Positions 1-8,124 of a DNA stretch of 17,806 nucleotides are shown piece after piece. The notes below the pieces were generated by a model, which saw only the letters and a list, made by a program, of their open reading frames with translations, made no database searches and was not told the origin of the DNA. How positions within the stretch are numbered: the first letter of the stretch is position 1; every line of letters begins with the position of its first letter. The stretch lies in the NCBI GenBank assembly GCA_965656035.1, contig CBFHIO010000014.1, positions 1 through 17,806 of the forward strand, given 5' to 3'. The DNA comes from SCGC-AAA076-P13 sp965656035. Its GTDB lineage: Bacteria > Pseudomonadota > Gammaproteobacteria > Magnimaribacterales > D2472. Position numbers and translations under genes: made by a program.

Positions 1-2048
1 TTGGTATGGCACACAGAGGAAGGTTAAACTTATTGGTAAACGTATTAGGCAAATTGCCAAAAGATTTATTTTCTGCATTTGACGAAAAAGATACTCCTGA
101 GGGTGCCAATACTGGAGATGTAAAATATCACCTTGGATTTTCATCAAATATTGATACTCCAGGTGGAGAGGTTCATGTTTCCCTAAATAATAACCCTTCT
201 CATTTGGAGATTGTTGATCCCGTGGTGCTTGGTTCTGTAAGGGCTAGACAGGATAGATTAGATGACAAGGATAGAAAAAAAGTTGTACCAGTTTTACTTC
301 ATGGAGACGCATCATTTTCTGGTCAAGGTGTTGTGATGGAATCATTGCAAATGTCTCAAACTAGAGGGTTTAATGTTGGTGGAACCATTCACATTGTAGT
401 TAATAATCAAATTGGATTTACAACAAGCAATAAACTTGATGCTAGATCAACCGACTATGCAACTGATGTTGCTAAGATGATCCAAGCTCCAGTAGTTCAT
501 GTAAATGGTGATGATCCAGAAATGGTAGTAAAAGCAGTTAAAGTTGCATGCAAGTATCGAGCAGAATTTAACAAAGATGTTGTTATTGATTTATTCTGTT
601 ATCGAAGAAGAGGCCATAATGAAGCTGATGATCCATCGGCAACACAGCCAAATATGTATAAGGCAATTGCTAAACATCCATCTGTCCTTAAACAATACCA
701 AGAACAGCTTATAAAAGAAGGTTTTATTTCGGATGAATCTGCAAAAGAAATTAAAAATACATATAGAAAATCTCTAGAGAGTGGTGAAACTGTAGCAAAA
801 AGCTTATCTAAATATTCAAATAATGAGTTATGGTTTGATTGGACAGAATACCTAGACGTTTTATGGTGGCCACCGGTTGATACCACATTTGATCAAAAGA
901 AATTTAAAGAGCTTGGAAATCAAATAAATGAAGTACCAACTACATTTAATCTTGGAACACAAGCATCAAAAATTTTTAATGATAGAAAAAAAATGAATGC
1001 TGGTGAACTCGATGTAAATTGGGGTTTTGCTGAAATCATGTCGTATGCAACGTTACTATCAGAAGGCTACCCGATAAGAATAACTGGCCAAGATGTTCGC
1101 AGAGGAACTTTTTCTCATAGGCATGCATGCGTTTTTGATAAAGAATCAGGCAAAGGTTATATTCCACTATTAAAAATTGCTAAGGAACACAATACAAGGT
1201 TTGATATCTATGACTCATTACTTTCAGAAGAAGCTGTTTTGGGTTTTGAATATGGATATTCAGCAACATGGCCAACAGGTTTAACTATTTGGGAAGCTCA
1301 ATTCGGAGACTTTGTAAATGGCGCTCAGGTTGTTATTGATCAATTTATAGTGTCAGCCCAACATAAGTGGGAAAGATTATCTGGTTTAGTGATGCTTTTG
1401 CCTCATGGGTATGAAGGGCAAGGACCTGAACATAGCAGTGCTAGAATTGAGAGATTTCTGCAATTGTGTGCAGCAGAAAATATACAAGTATGCGTACCTA
1501 GTTCACCATCTCAGATATTCCATTTGCTTAGAAGACAAGCAATAAGAAAAATGAGAACACCTCTCATAGTTATTTCACCAAAGAGTTTGTTAAGAAGCCC
1601 AAGCGCAACATCTTCAATTACTGATCTTACAAAAGGATCTTTTGAGTGTGTTATTGATAGCGATTCCAAGAAAAAATCTAGTATCAAAAAAATTATATTA
1701 TGTTCTGGTAAGGTTTTTTATGATCTTGAAAACAAAAGAATTCAAGACAAAAAAGATCATATCGCAATTATTAGGATAGAACAGTTATACCCATTTCCAT
1801 ATGATGACTTGGAGGAATGCCTTAAAAAATATAAAAATGTTAATGAGATTATTTGGTGTCAAGAAGAACCAGCAAATCAGGGAGCTTGGTTCAGTCACAG
1901 GCATAGATTGCAAAGAGTTTTAGATAGATTAGAATTTGAAAATGAAATTTCTATGGTGAGCAGACCTCCTGCAGCTGCTCCAGCTGTAGGAATGATGAAA
2001 TTGCATCTTGAACAACAAAATAATCTTATAGAGGAAGCTTTAAAATAG
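1..2048 (+). CDS. sucA: 2-oxoglutarate dehydrogenase E1 component (SucA), 5' end missing
   Basis: Thiamine diphosphate-dependent E1 subunit of the 2-oxoglutarate dehydrogenase complex; it decarboxylates 2-oxoglutarate and passes the succinyl group to lipoyl-SucB in the TCA cycle. The reading frame is open from the window edge (the codon before the first ATG at 6 is Gly), so that ATG is internal. The first visible motif, GMAHRGRLN, matches the segment around E. coli His260, so roughly 257 N-terminal residues lie upstream and the full protein would be near the usual 930-940. Counting from the ATG at 6, one sees KYHLGFSS (His42), the thiamine-diphosphate stretch GDASFSGQGV followed by NNQIGFTTS, the GQDVRRGTFSHRHA segment, and the signature WEAQFGDFVNGAQVVIDQF with LPHGYEGQGPEHSSAR. 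No frameshift is visible. sucB follows after 8 bases, so this is the upstream part of a suc operon. Identification is very secure. Confidence 0.97.
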   Translation, partial: GMAHRGRLNLLVNVLGKLPKDLFSAFDEKDTPEGANTGDVKYHLGFSSNIDTPGGEVHVSLNNNPSHLEIVDPVVLGSVRARQDRLDDKDRKKVVPVLLHGDASFSGQGVVMESLQMSQTRGFNVGGTIHIVVNNQIGFTTSNKLDARSTDYATDVAKMIQAPVVHVNGDDPEMVVKAVKVACKYRAEFNKDVVIDLFCYRRRGHNEADDPSATQPNMYKAIAKHPSVLKQYQEQLIKEGFISDESAKEIKNTYRKSLESGETVAKSLSKYSNNELWFDWTEYLDVLWWPPVDTTFDQKKFKELGNQINEVPTTFNLGTQASKIFNDRKKMNAGELDVNWGFAEIMSYATLLSEGYPIRITGQDVRRGTFSHRHACVFDKESGKGYIPLLKIAKEHNTRFDIYDSLLSEEAVLGFEYGYSATWPTGLTIWEAQFGDFVNGAQVVIDQFIVSAQHKWERLSGLVMLLPHGYEGQGPEHSSARIERFLQLCAAENIQVCVPSSPSQIFHLLRRQAIRKMRTPLIVISPKSLLRSPSATSSITDLTKGSFECVIDSDSKKKSSIKKIILCSGKVFYDLENKRIQDKKDHIAIIRIEQLYPFPYDDLEECLKKYKNVNEIIWCQEEPANQGAWFSHRHRLQRVLDRLEFENEISMVSRPPAAAPAVGMMKLHLEQQNNLIEEALK

Positions 2049-2056
2049 GGATAATT

Positions 2057-3241
2057 ATGGTAATTGAAATTAAATCACCAACATTTCCAGAATCTGTTGC
2101 CGATGGAACTGTTGCAAATTGGTTAAAAAAAGAGGGTGAACAAGTAAACCAGGATGAAATACTTGCAGAGATTGAAACAGATAAAGTTGTCCTGGAGGTT
2201 GTTGCCCCAACTAATGGCGTACTAACAAAAATTATTAAAAAAGAAGGGGATGTCGTCAACAGTGCCGAGGTTATTGGTGAATTTGATGAAGATCAAGAAG
2301 TAAAATCATTAAAAGAAGAAAAAACCGAAGCTAAAGCAGAAGAGCTTCAAGATGAAACTCAAATAATAAAAGCTACAAACAAAAAATCCGGTCCAGCTGT
2401 TAAGAAGATTGTTGCTGAAAATAATATTGATCCTGAAGCCATAGAGTCCTCAAGAAAAGATAACAGGCTAACAAAAGCTGATGTAATAAACCATCTTGAA
2501 TCTCAGCATAAAAATGCACAAGGTTCAGTCGCAGTCTCATCAAGACCTGAAAAACGAGTACCCATGACAAGGTTAAGAAGTACTATTGCTAAAAGACTAG
2601 TTTCAGTTCAGCAAGAAACTGCAATGCTAACGACCTTTAATGAAGTTGATATGTTGCCTATCAAAGAGCTGCGTAGTAAATATGGTCAAGAGTTTGAAAA
2701 GCAACATGGAATAAAGTTAGGTTTTATGGGCTTTTTTGTTATTGCTGCAGTTCAAGCATTAAAGAAATTCCCAATAGTTAATGCTTCTATTGACGGCTCA
2801 GATGTTGTCTATCATGGATATCAAGATATAGGTGTTGCTGTTTCTACAGAAAGAGGTCTAGTTGTTCCAATCATCAAGGATGCTGATACTAAATCTCTGC
2901 CTGATCTTGAGAGGTCGATTTTTGAGTATTCAGAGAAAGCTAGAGACAGCAAGCTCACAATTGATGAGATGCAAGGCGGTACTTTTACTATATCAAATGG
3001 TGGAGTCTTTGGATCTTTACTATCGACACCAATATTAAATGCACCACAAACTGCAATTCTTGGTATGCATGCAATTCAAGAGAGGCCAGTAGCTGTAAAT
3101 GGTCAAGTTGTAATAAGGCCAATGATGTATTTAGCAATGAGCTATGACCATAGGCTTCTAGATGGTAAAGAAGCGGTTCGATTCCTGGTTTCTATTAAAG
3201 AACAACTTGAATCACCAGAAAGACTGTTATTAAACTTATAA
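2057..3241 (+). CDS. sucB: Dihydrolipoyllysine succinyltransferase, E2 of 2-oxoglutarate dehydrogenase (SucB)
   Basis: Core E2 subunit that moves the succinyl group from its lipoyl arm to CoA. The 394-residue protein is close to E. coli SucB (about 405). It has one N-terminal lipoyl domain with the lipoylated lysine in ETDKVVLEV (Lys43), a Glu/Lys-rich linker (about 78-108), a peripheral subunit-binding domain (about 112-150, GPAVKKIVAENNID to RLTKADVINHL), and a catalytic domain from about 168 to the end. The acyltransferase signature YDHRLLDG carries catalytic His365 and Asp369. A single lipoyl domain and the PMTRLRSTIAKRL entry to the core fit the succinyl type rather than pyruvate E2. The ATG at 2057 has AGGG six bases upstream. 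It lies 8 bases after sucA and 17 before lpd. Confidence 0.97.
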   Translation: MVIEIKSPTFPESVADGTVANWLKKEGEQVNQDEILAEIETDKVVLEVVAPTNGVLTKIIKKEGDVVNSAEVIGEFDEDQEVKSLKEEKTEAKAEELQDETQIIKATNKKSGPAVKKIVAENNIDPEAIESSRKDNRLTKADVINHLESQHKNAQGSVAVSSRPEKRVPMTRLRSTIAKRLVSVQQETAMLTTFNEVDMLPIKELRSKYGQEFEKQHGIKLGFMGFFVIAAVQALKKFPIVNASIDGSDVVYHGYQDIGVAVSTERGLVVPIIKDADTKSLPDLERSIFEYSEKARDSKLTIDEMQGGTFTISNGGVFGSLLSTPILNAPQTAILGMHAIQERPVAVNGQVVIRPMMYLAMSYDHRLLDGKEAVRFLVSIKEQLESPERLLLNL

Positions 3242-3258
3242 ATAAAAAGAGGAAATTT

Positions 3259-4683
3259 ATGTTTGATGTTGTTGTAATAGGTGGAGGGCCAGCAGGATAT
3301 GTAGCGGCAATCAGATCGTCTCAATTGGGATTAAAAACTGCCTGCATTGAAGAGTATACCGATTTGGAAAGCAACCCAATATTTGGTGGCACTTGTTTAA
3401 ATGTTGGTTGTATACCGTCTAAGGCTCTTTTGGATTCTTCTCACAGATACCATGATGCTGCAAATCACCTAAAAATACACGGTATAGATATCAAGAATGT
3501 TGAATTAGACCTTCCCGCCATGATGAAAAGAAAAGATGACATTGTAAAAAAACTTACAGGTGGAATCGATGGTTTATTTGCAGCAAATAAAGTTACTCCA
3601 ATTGCTGGAAGAGCTAAGGTGATTGCAAATCAGAAAGTAGAAATAACAAACTCCAATGGTGAAGTTGAAACAATTGAGTCTAAAAACATTATTATTGCTA
3701 CAGGATCATCACCTATAGAAATTGGTTCTGCAAAATTTGATAATAAAAATATTTTAGATAGCACTGGTGCTCTAGAAATTGATACTGTTCCTAAGACTCT
3801 TGGAGTTATTGGTGCTGGTGTTATAGGTTTGGAATTAGGAAGTGTTTGGTCTAGGCTTGGTTCGCAAGTGACTATAATCGAAGCAATGGATAATTTTTTA
3901 TCCATGGCTGATAAAGAGATTGCAAAGGAAACACTTAAAGATTTTAAAAAACAAGGGCTCGATATTAAACTGGGATGTAAGCTAACTTCATCTAAAAGTC
4001 TTAAAGATTCTGTGAATATTACCTATGAGACTGAAGGTTCATCAGAGGAGATGAAGTTTGATAAATTAATAGTTGCAGTTGGAAGGAAGCCTAATACCAA
4101 AGATATTTTTTCTGAGGATTCAGGCGTTAAACTTGATGAAAAAGGTTTCATAAATGTCGATGAGCATTGTCAAACAGATGTTGCAAATATTTGGGCCATA
4201 GGCGATGTTGTCAGAGGACCCATGCTAGCGCATAAAGGCAGCGAAGAGGGAATTATGGTTGCAGAAAGAATTGCTGGAAAACATGCTGAAATGAATTACG
4301 ACTTGGTGCCTTCTGTTATATATACACATCCAGAAATTGCTTGGGTTGGTAAAAATGAAGAAGAATTAAAAAATGAAAGTATCGAGTACAAGGTAGGAAA
4401 GTTTCCTTTTGCAGCAAGTGGTAGAGCCTTGGCAGTCGACCAGTCAGTTGGTTTCGTTAAGCTTCTTTCTGACGCAGTCACAGACACAATTTTAGGAGTC
4501 CATGTATTCGGGCCGTCTGCTGCAGAAATTGTTCAACAAGCATTAATATCTATGGAATTTGGGGCCAGCTCAGAAGATCTTGGGTTAACAATATTTAGTC
4601 ACCCAACAGTTTCTGAAGCTCTTCATGAAGCCGCTTTGGCTGTAAATAATGAAGCTATACATATAGGAAATAAAAGAAAATGA
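3259..4683 (+). CDS. lpd: Dihydrolipoyl dehydrogenase (E3)
   Basis: FAD-dependent enzyme that reoxidises the dihydrolipoyl arm of SucB and reduces NAD+. The 474-residue chain shows the FAD-binding GGGPAGYVAA near the N-terminus, the redox-active pair in GGTCLNVGCIPSK (Cys46 and Cys51), the NAD-binding GVIGAGVIGLELG (about 182-194), the second FAD motif ending in IWAIGDV, and the active-site HPTVSE (His448, Glu453) from the dimerisation domain. A strong ribosome binding site, AGAGGA at 3248-3253, sits five bases before the ATG. In E. coli lpd lies with the pyruvate dehydrogenase genes; here it is inside the suc operon, as in pseudomonads, so this E3 probably serves the 2-oxoglutarate complex first. 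Whether it also serves pyruvate dehydrogenase cannot be judged here. Its stop overlaps the sucC start (ATGA). Confidence 0.97.
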   Translation: MFDVVVIGGGPAGYVAAIRSSQLGLKTACIEEYTDLESNPIFGGTCLNVGCIPSKALLDSSHRYHDAANHLKIHGIDIKNVELDLPAMMKRKDDIVKKLTGGIDGLFAANKVTPIAGRAKVIANQKVEITNSNGEVETIESKNIIIATGSSPIEIGSAKFDNKNILDSTGALEIDTVPKTLGVIGAGVIGLELGSVWSRLGSQVTIIEAMDNFLSMADKEIAKETLKDFKKQGLDIKLGCKLTSSKSLKDSVNITYETEGSSEEMKFDKLIVAVGRKPNTKDIFSEDSGVKLDEKGFINVDEHCQTDVANIWAIGDVVRGPMLAHKGSEEGIMVAERIAGKHAEMNYDLVPSVIYTHPEIAWVGKNEEELKNESIEYKVGKFPFAASGRALAVDQSVGFVKLLSDAVTDTILGVHVFGPSAAEIVQQALISMEFGASSEDLGLTIFSHPTVSEALHEAALAVNNEAIHIGNKRK

Positions 4684-5840
4684 ATTTACACGAATTTCAA
4701 GGCAAAAAGCTCTTTGCGCAATATAATTTACCAGTATCAACTAGCAAAGTTATTTATGAAGCAGAAGACGCTCATATGGCTTGTAGAGATATTGGCGGCT
4801 CCAAATGGGTTGTCAAAGCTCAAGTTCATGCTGGTGGCAGGGGTAAGGCTGGAGGAGTGGAGCTAGTAAACACTCCAGAAGAGGCAGTTTCATTTGCAAA
4901 AAAATGGTTAGGTAAGAGGCTAGTAACCTATCAAACAGATAATAAAGGCCAATTAGTAAACTCTATTCTTGTTGAGGAGTGCACTGACATTTCAGAAGAA
5001 TTATATTTAAGTGCTGTAATAGATAGAGATTCTCAAAGGGTTGTATTTATTGGATCTAGTGAGGGTGGAGTAAATATTGAAGATGTTGCTAAAAACTCAC
5101 CAGACAAAATTATTTACGAACCTATAGATCCCCTATGCGGAGCTCAAGGTTTTCAAGCAAGAAAAATTGCAAAAGTTTTAAAGTTAAACAATGAGCAAAC
5201 TAAACAATTTACTCCAATGCTTAAAAACCTGATGAAATTATTTGTTGAGAAGGACTTAAGCTTGCTGGAAATCAATCCTTTGGTCATTACAAGTGGAGGA
5301 TTGTTACATTGCTTAGATGCAAAAATTAACATTGATTCTAATGCCTTATACCGACAACCTGATATAGCCGAAATGCATGATCCGTCACAAGATGACCCAA
5401 GGGAGTCTGAGGCAGCTAAAAATGATTTAAGTTACGTTTCTTTAGATGGAAATATTGGCTGTATGGTTAATGGAGCAGGCCTCGCCATGGGAACAATGGA
5501 TACGATAAAGTATTTTGGAGGAAATCCTGCAAATTTCCTAGATGTTGGTGGTACTGCAACACAAGAAAGAGTATCTAAAGCATTTAAAATTATTTTGGAT
5601 GACCCAGAGGTAAAGGTTGTTTTGGTTAATATTTTTGGTGGAATAGTAAGGTGTGACTTAATTGCAGAAGGTGTATTAGCAGCCATCGAAGAGGTAGGGG
5701 TTGAAATACCTGTTGTGGTTAGACTTGAGGGTAATAATGCAGATCTAGGTTCAGAAATTTTATCTAAAGCTAATATAAAAATTGAAAGTATTAATAATCT
5801 TGGCGATGCTGCCAAGAAAGCGGTGGAATTAGCAAAATGA
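4680..5840 (+). CDS. sucC: Succinyl-CoA synthetase beta subunit (ADP-forming type)
   Basis: ATP-grasp subunit of succinyl-CoA synthetase, which turns succinyl-CoA, phosphate and a nucleoside diphosphate into succinate, CoA and nucleoside triphosphate. At 386 residues it is nearly the same length as E. coli SucC (388). The N-terminus MNLHEFQGKKLF is typical. The nucleotide-binding region has VVKAQVHAGGRGKAGG (Lys46 and Gly53-Gly59), and the Mg-binding residues fall at the E. coli positions: Glu197 and Asn199 in LEINPLV, Asp213 in HCLDAKI. The C-terminal ligase domain carries NGAGLAMGTMD and NIFGGIVRCD. The ATG at 4680 overlaps the lpd stop by 4 bases and the gene's own stop overlaps the sucD start by 4 bases, so the subunits are probably made in balance by translational coupling. 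Nucleotide preference cannot be settled from motifs alone. Confidence 0.97.
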   Translation: MNLHEFQGKKLFAQYNLPVSTSKVIYEAEDAHMACRDIGGSKWVVKAQVHAGGRGKAGGVELVNTPEEAVSFAKKWLGKRLVTYQTDNKGQLVNSILVEECTDISEELYLSAVIDRDSQRVVFIGSSEGGVNIEDVAKNSPDKIIYEPIDPLCGAQGFQARKIAKVLKLNNEQTKQFTPMLKNLMKLFVEKDLSLLEINPLVITSGGLLHCLDAKINIDSNALYRQPDIAEMHDPSQDDPRESEAAKNDLSYVSLDGNIGCMVNGAGLAMGTMDTIKYFGGNPANFLDVGGTATQERVSKAFKIILDDPEVKVVLVNIFGGIVRCDLIAEGVLAAIEEVGVEIPVVVRLEGNNADLGSEILSKANIKIESINNLGDAAKKAVELAK

Positions 5841-6709
5841 GTATTTTAGTCAATAAAGATACAAGGGTTATTGTTCAAGGGTTTACTGGCTCTCAGGCGA
5901 CATTGCATTCAGAGCAAGCTATAGAGTATGGGACCAATATTGTTGGAGGCATAACTCCAGGAAAGGGTGGTCAAACACATCTGGGAAAACCAGTTTTTGA
6001 TACTATGGATGAGGCTGTTAAAAATGTTAAACCAAATGCATCATTAATTTTTGTTCCAGCACCTTTTTGTAAAGACTCTATTCTTGAAGCTGCAGAATCG
6101 GGTATAGAATTAATTGTATGTATCACTGAGGGAGTTCCCACATTAGATATGATTGATGTTAAGAAGAGAGTGGATGAGTTAGGCTTAACACTTATTGGTC
6201 CTAATTGCCCTGGCTTAATAACACCAGGAGAAGCTAAGTTAGGTATTATGCCTGCAAGTATTCATATGCCAGGATCAATAGGTATTATTTCAAGATCAGG
6301 CACATTAACTTATGAGGCAGTGAAGCAAACAACTGATTTAGGTTTCGGCCAAAGTAGCTGTGTGGGTATCGGTGGAGACCCGATTCCAGGGTCATCCTTT
6401 ATTGACATACTTAAGTTATTTGAAAATGATTCGCAAACTGAAGCCATCGTCATGGTTGGAGAAATTGGCGGAACGGCCGAAGAGGATGCAGCAGAGTTTA
6501 TCAAGAATAATGTGACTAAGCCTGTAATATCATACATCGCAGGTCAAACCGCTCCAGCTGGAAAAAGAATGGGTCATGCTGGTGCAATAATCGCTGGAGG
6601 CAAAGGTACTGCTGCAGATAAAATTGCTAAATTAAAAGAATGTGGAGTTCATATAGCTGATAATTTAGTCGAGATTGGTTCAACAGTTGCAAAAGTACTT
6701 AACAAATAG
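5837..6709 (+). CDS. sucD: Succinyl-CoA synthetase alpha subunit
   Basis: Alpha subunit of succinyl-CoA synthetase; it binds CoA and carries the histidine that is phosphorylated during catalysis. The 290 residues match the family length (E. coli 289). The N-terminal CoA-binding Rossmann domain starts with VQGFTGSQATLH, the middle has IGPNCPGLITP, and the phosphohistidine loop GHAGAIIAGGKGTA places the active His at 247, equal to the E. coli site. A conserved glutamate in VGEIGGTAEE lies near it. The ATG overlaps the sucC stop by 4 bases. It is the last gene of the suc operon: its stop codon at 6707-6709 lies inside the last codons of the oppositely directed efflux gene, and no hairpin terminator is seen just downstream. 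Confidence 0.97.
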   Translation: MSILVNKDTRVIVQGFTGSQATLHSEQAIEYGTNIVGGITPGKGGQTHLGKPVFDTMDEAVKNVKPNASLIFVPAPFCKDSILEAAESGIELIVCITEGVPTLDMIDVKKRVDELGLTLIGPNCPGLITPGEAKLGIMPASIHMPGSIGIISRSGTLTYEAVKQTTDLGFGQSSCVGIGGDPIPGSSFIDILKLFENDSQTEAIVMVGEIGGTAEEDAAEFIKNNVTKPVISYIAGQTAPAGKRMGHAGAIIAGGKGTAADKIAKLKECGVHIADNLVEIGSTVAKVLNK

Positions 6710-8063
6710 CTTCAACTCTTTGAATAGATTTTCTAATTATCGATCTAAGCCTAAATACTGCCATAATGGCAAATATACTTAACCCAATTATCATTCCATA
6801 CCACATTCCTGCAGCACCCAAAGGTTGATTAAAGCCAGTCATGGTTAAATAATACCCAATAGGCATAGCAAACATCCAATAGGATATAAATAAAAGTATC
6901 ATCGGCACAAATGTGTCTTTAAATCCTCTCAAGCTGCCAAGTGCACCCATTTGAATACCATCTGGTAGCTGAAAAATTGCTGCAAAAATTAATAAATAAA
7001 CAGCAAGAGAAAATATAATTTCATCAGTTGTATAGATGCTAACTATAAGTTCTCTAAAAATTAAAATTAAAATCACGTTCATTAATGCAGTGAGAATACA
7101 TAAGTAGATGGTTGATAAAGATGCTACCTTAGCTTGCCTATAATTTTTTTCACCTATTAAATTACCAACCCTAGTTGAAGCAGCCAACCCAACTGCTAGA
7201 GGCACCATGAAAAATAAGCTTGCAACATTTATTGCTATAGCATGACTGGCAACAATATTTTCACCTAATATACCAAGAATAATTTGGGCACCTGAAAACA
7301 TACTTAGCTCTATAAAAATACCAAATCCGATTGGCAACCCAAGCTTGAATACTTCTTTTGTTGTTTCATATGAGGGAGGTGTAAAGGCTGAAAAGGGCTT
7401 AGTGATCTCATACTTTTTGTTTAATTTTATATAAATAAAAATTGCAATCATCATAATAAATGAAACAATTGAAGTAGCTATACCGCAACCAACGCCACCT
7501 AATTTAGGTGCACCAAACCACCCATAAACAAATATTAAATCCAGTGGAATGTTTAAAATCATTCCAAAAACTGCAATATAAAATACAGGTTTTGTTAACG
7601 TCATACCTTCGCTGTAACACCTTAAACATGTAAATATTGTTATAAATGCAAAACCAAAGGCAACGGCTTTAAGGTATTTTTCTGAAATATCGGTAACACT
7701 TTTATCAATTGGTAAAATATCTAAAATTATCCCCATATTCATGTAAAGAAAAGCAATTAGAAATCCTAAAAATATTGCTAGCCATAAAACTTCTCTAAGT
7801 TTCTGACCAATGAGTTGGAATTCTTTTGCTCCATATAACTGTGCAACTATTGGAGTTACTGCAAAAATTACACCTGAAAAAAACATAAAAATAGTCATTG
7901 AAAAAGCATTACCTACAGCAAGTCCTGCAAGATCAGACGCACTGGCTCTTCCCGCAATTATTGTATCTGTAGTGCCCATAAGAGCATATGATAATTGTGA
8001 TCCAAATATTGGAAATCCAATATTAAAGAGATGCTTAAATTCTTTTAAATATTTTTTAATCAA
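6699..8063 (-). CDS. MATE-family multidrug/Na+ antiporter, NorM/MdtK type
   Basis: Inner-membrane efflux protein that exports toxic cations or drugs in exchange for Na+ or H+. The 454-residue sequence is almost wholly hydrophobic and fits twelve membrane helices. The N-terminus (KEFKHLFNIGFPIFGSQLSY, then TDTIIAGRASASDLAGLAVG and FAVTPIVAQLYGA) lines up with E. coli MdtK (about 457 residues), including the DT.(M/I)AG motif and PVIAQ-like segment. The start codon is TTG (complement of 8061-8063). A TAA stop lies in frame only two codons upstream, and the next in-frame ATG is residue 29, inside the first helix, so TTG is the only sensible start. The ribosome binding site is weak. The gene faces the suc operon, overlapping sucD by 11 bases, and diverges from the acyltransferase gene. 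The transported substrate is unknown. Confidence 0.9.
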   Translation of the reverse strand: MIKKYLKEFKHLFNIGFPIFGSQLSYALMGTTDTIIAGRASASDLAGLAVGNAFSMTIFMFFSGVIFAVTPIVAQLYGAKEFQLIGQKLREVLWLAIFLGFLIAFLYMNMGIILDILPIDKSVTDISEKYLKAVAFGFAFITIFTCLRCYSEGMTLTKPVFYIAVFGMILNIPLDLIFVYGWFGAPKLGGVGCGIATSIVSFIMMIAIFIYIKLNKKYEITKPFSAFTPPSYETTKEVFKLGLPIGFGIFIELSMFSGAQIILGILGENIVASHAIAINVASLFFMVPLAVGLAASTRVGNLIGEKNYRQAKVASLSTIYLCILTALMNVILILIFRELIVSIYTTDEIIFSLAVYLLIFAAIFQLPDGIQMGALGSLRGFKDTFVPMILLFISYWMFAMPIGYYLTMTGFNQPLGAAGMWYGMIIGLSIFAIMAVFRLRSIIRKSIQRVEAIC

Positions 8064-8124
8064 TTTTTATGAAATAATTTTCTCGCTACTTTATCATATT
8101 AAAATATCACCTTAGGAGATTATT
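8064..8124. promoter_or_regulatory. Divergent intergenic region between MATE gene and acyltransferase
   Basis: These 61 bases must hold the start signals of two oppositely directed genes. Possible -10 elements are TAAAAT at 8100-8105 for the + strand and TATGAT (complement of 8094-8099) for the - strand, but neither has a convincing -35 element at the right distance. Promoters here are inferred from gene layout more than from motif strength. Confidence 0.3.
8114..8118 (+). promoter_or_regulatory. Shine-Dalgarno site that decides the acyltransferase start
   Basis: AGGAG (within TTAGGAGAT) is one of the best ribosome binding sites in the window. It is followed by ATT at 8119, ATT at 8122 and ATC at 8125, all in frame with the acyltransferase; no ATG, GTG or TTG lies within range. 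The six-base spacer to ATC 8125 is the most usual distance. A TAG stop at 8113-8115 bounds the frame on the 5' side. Confidence 0.75.

Noticed and set aside
599..886. 95-codon antisense ORF within sucA
   Set aside because: Opposite-strand shadow of a conserved enzyme with no family resemblance.
5432..5815. 127-codon antisense ORF within sucC
   Set aside because: It lies wholly opposite a well-conserved gene; its composition (Pro/Ser/Thr rich, few charged residues) is that of a shadow frame, and it has no ribosome binding site.
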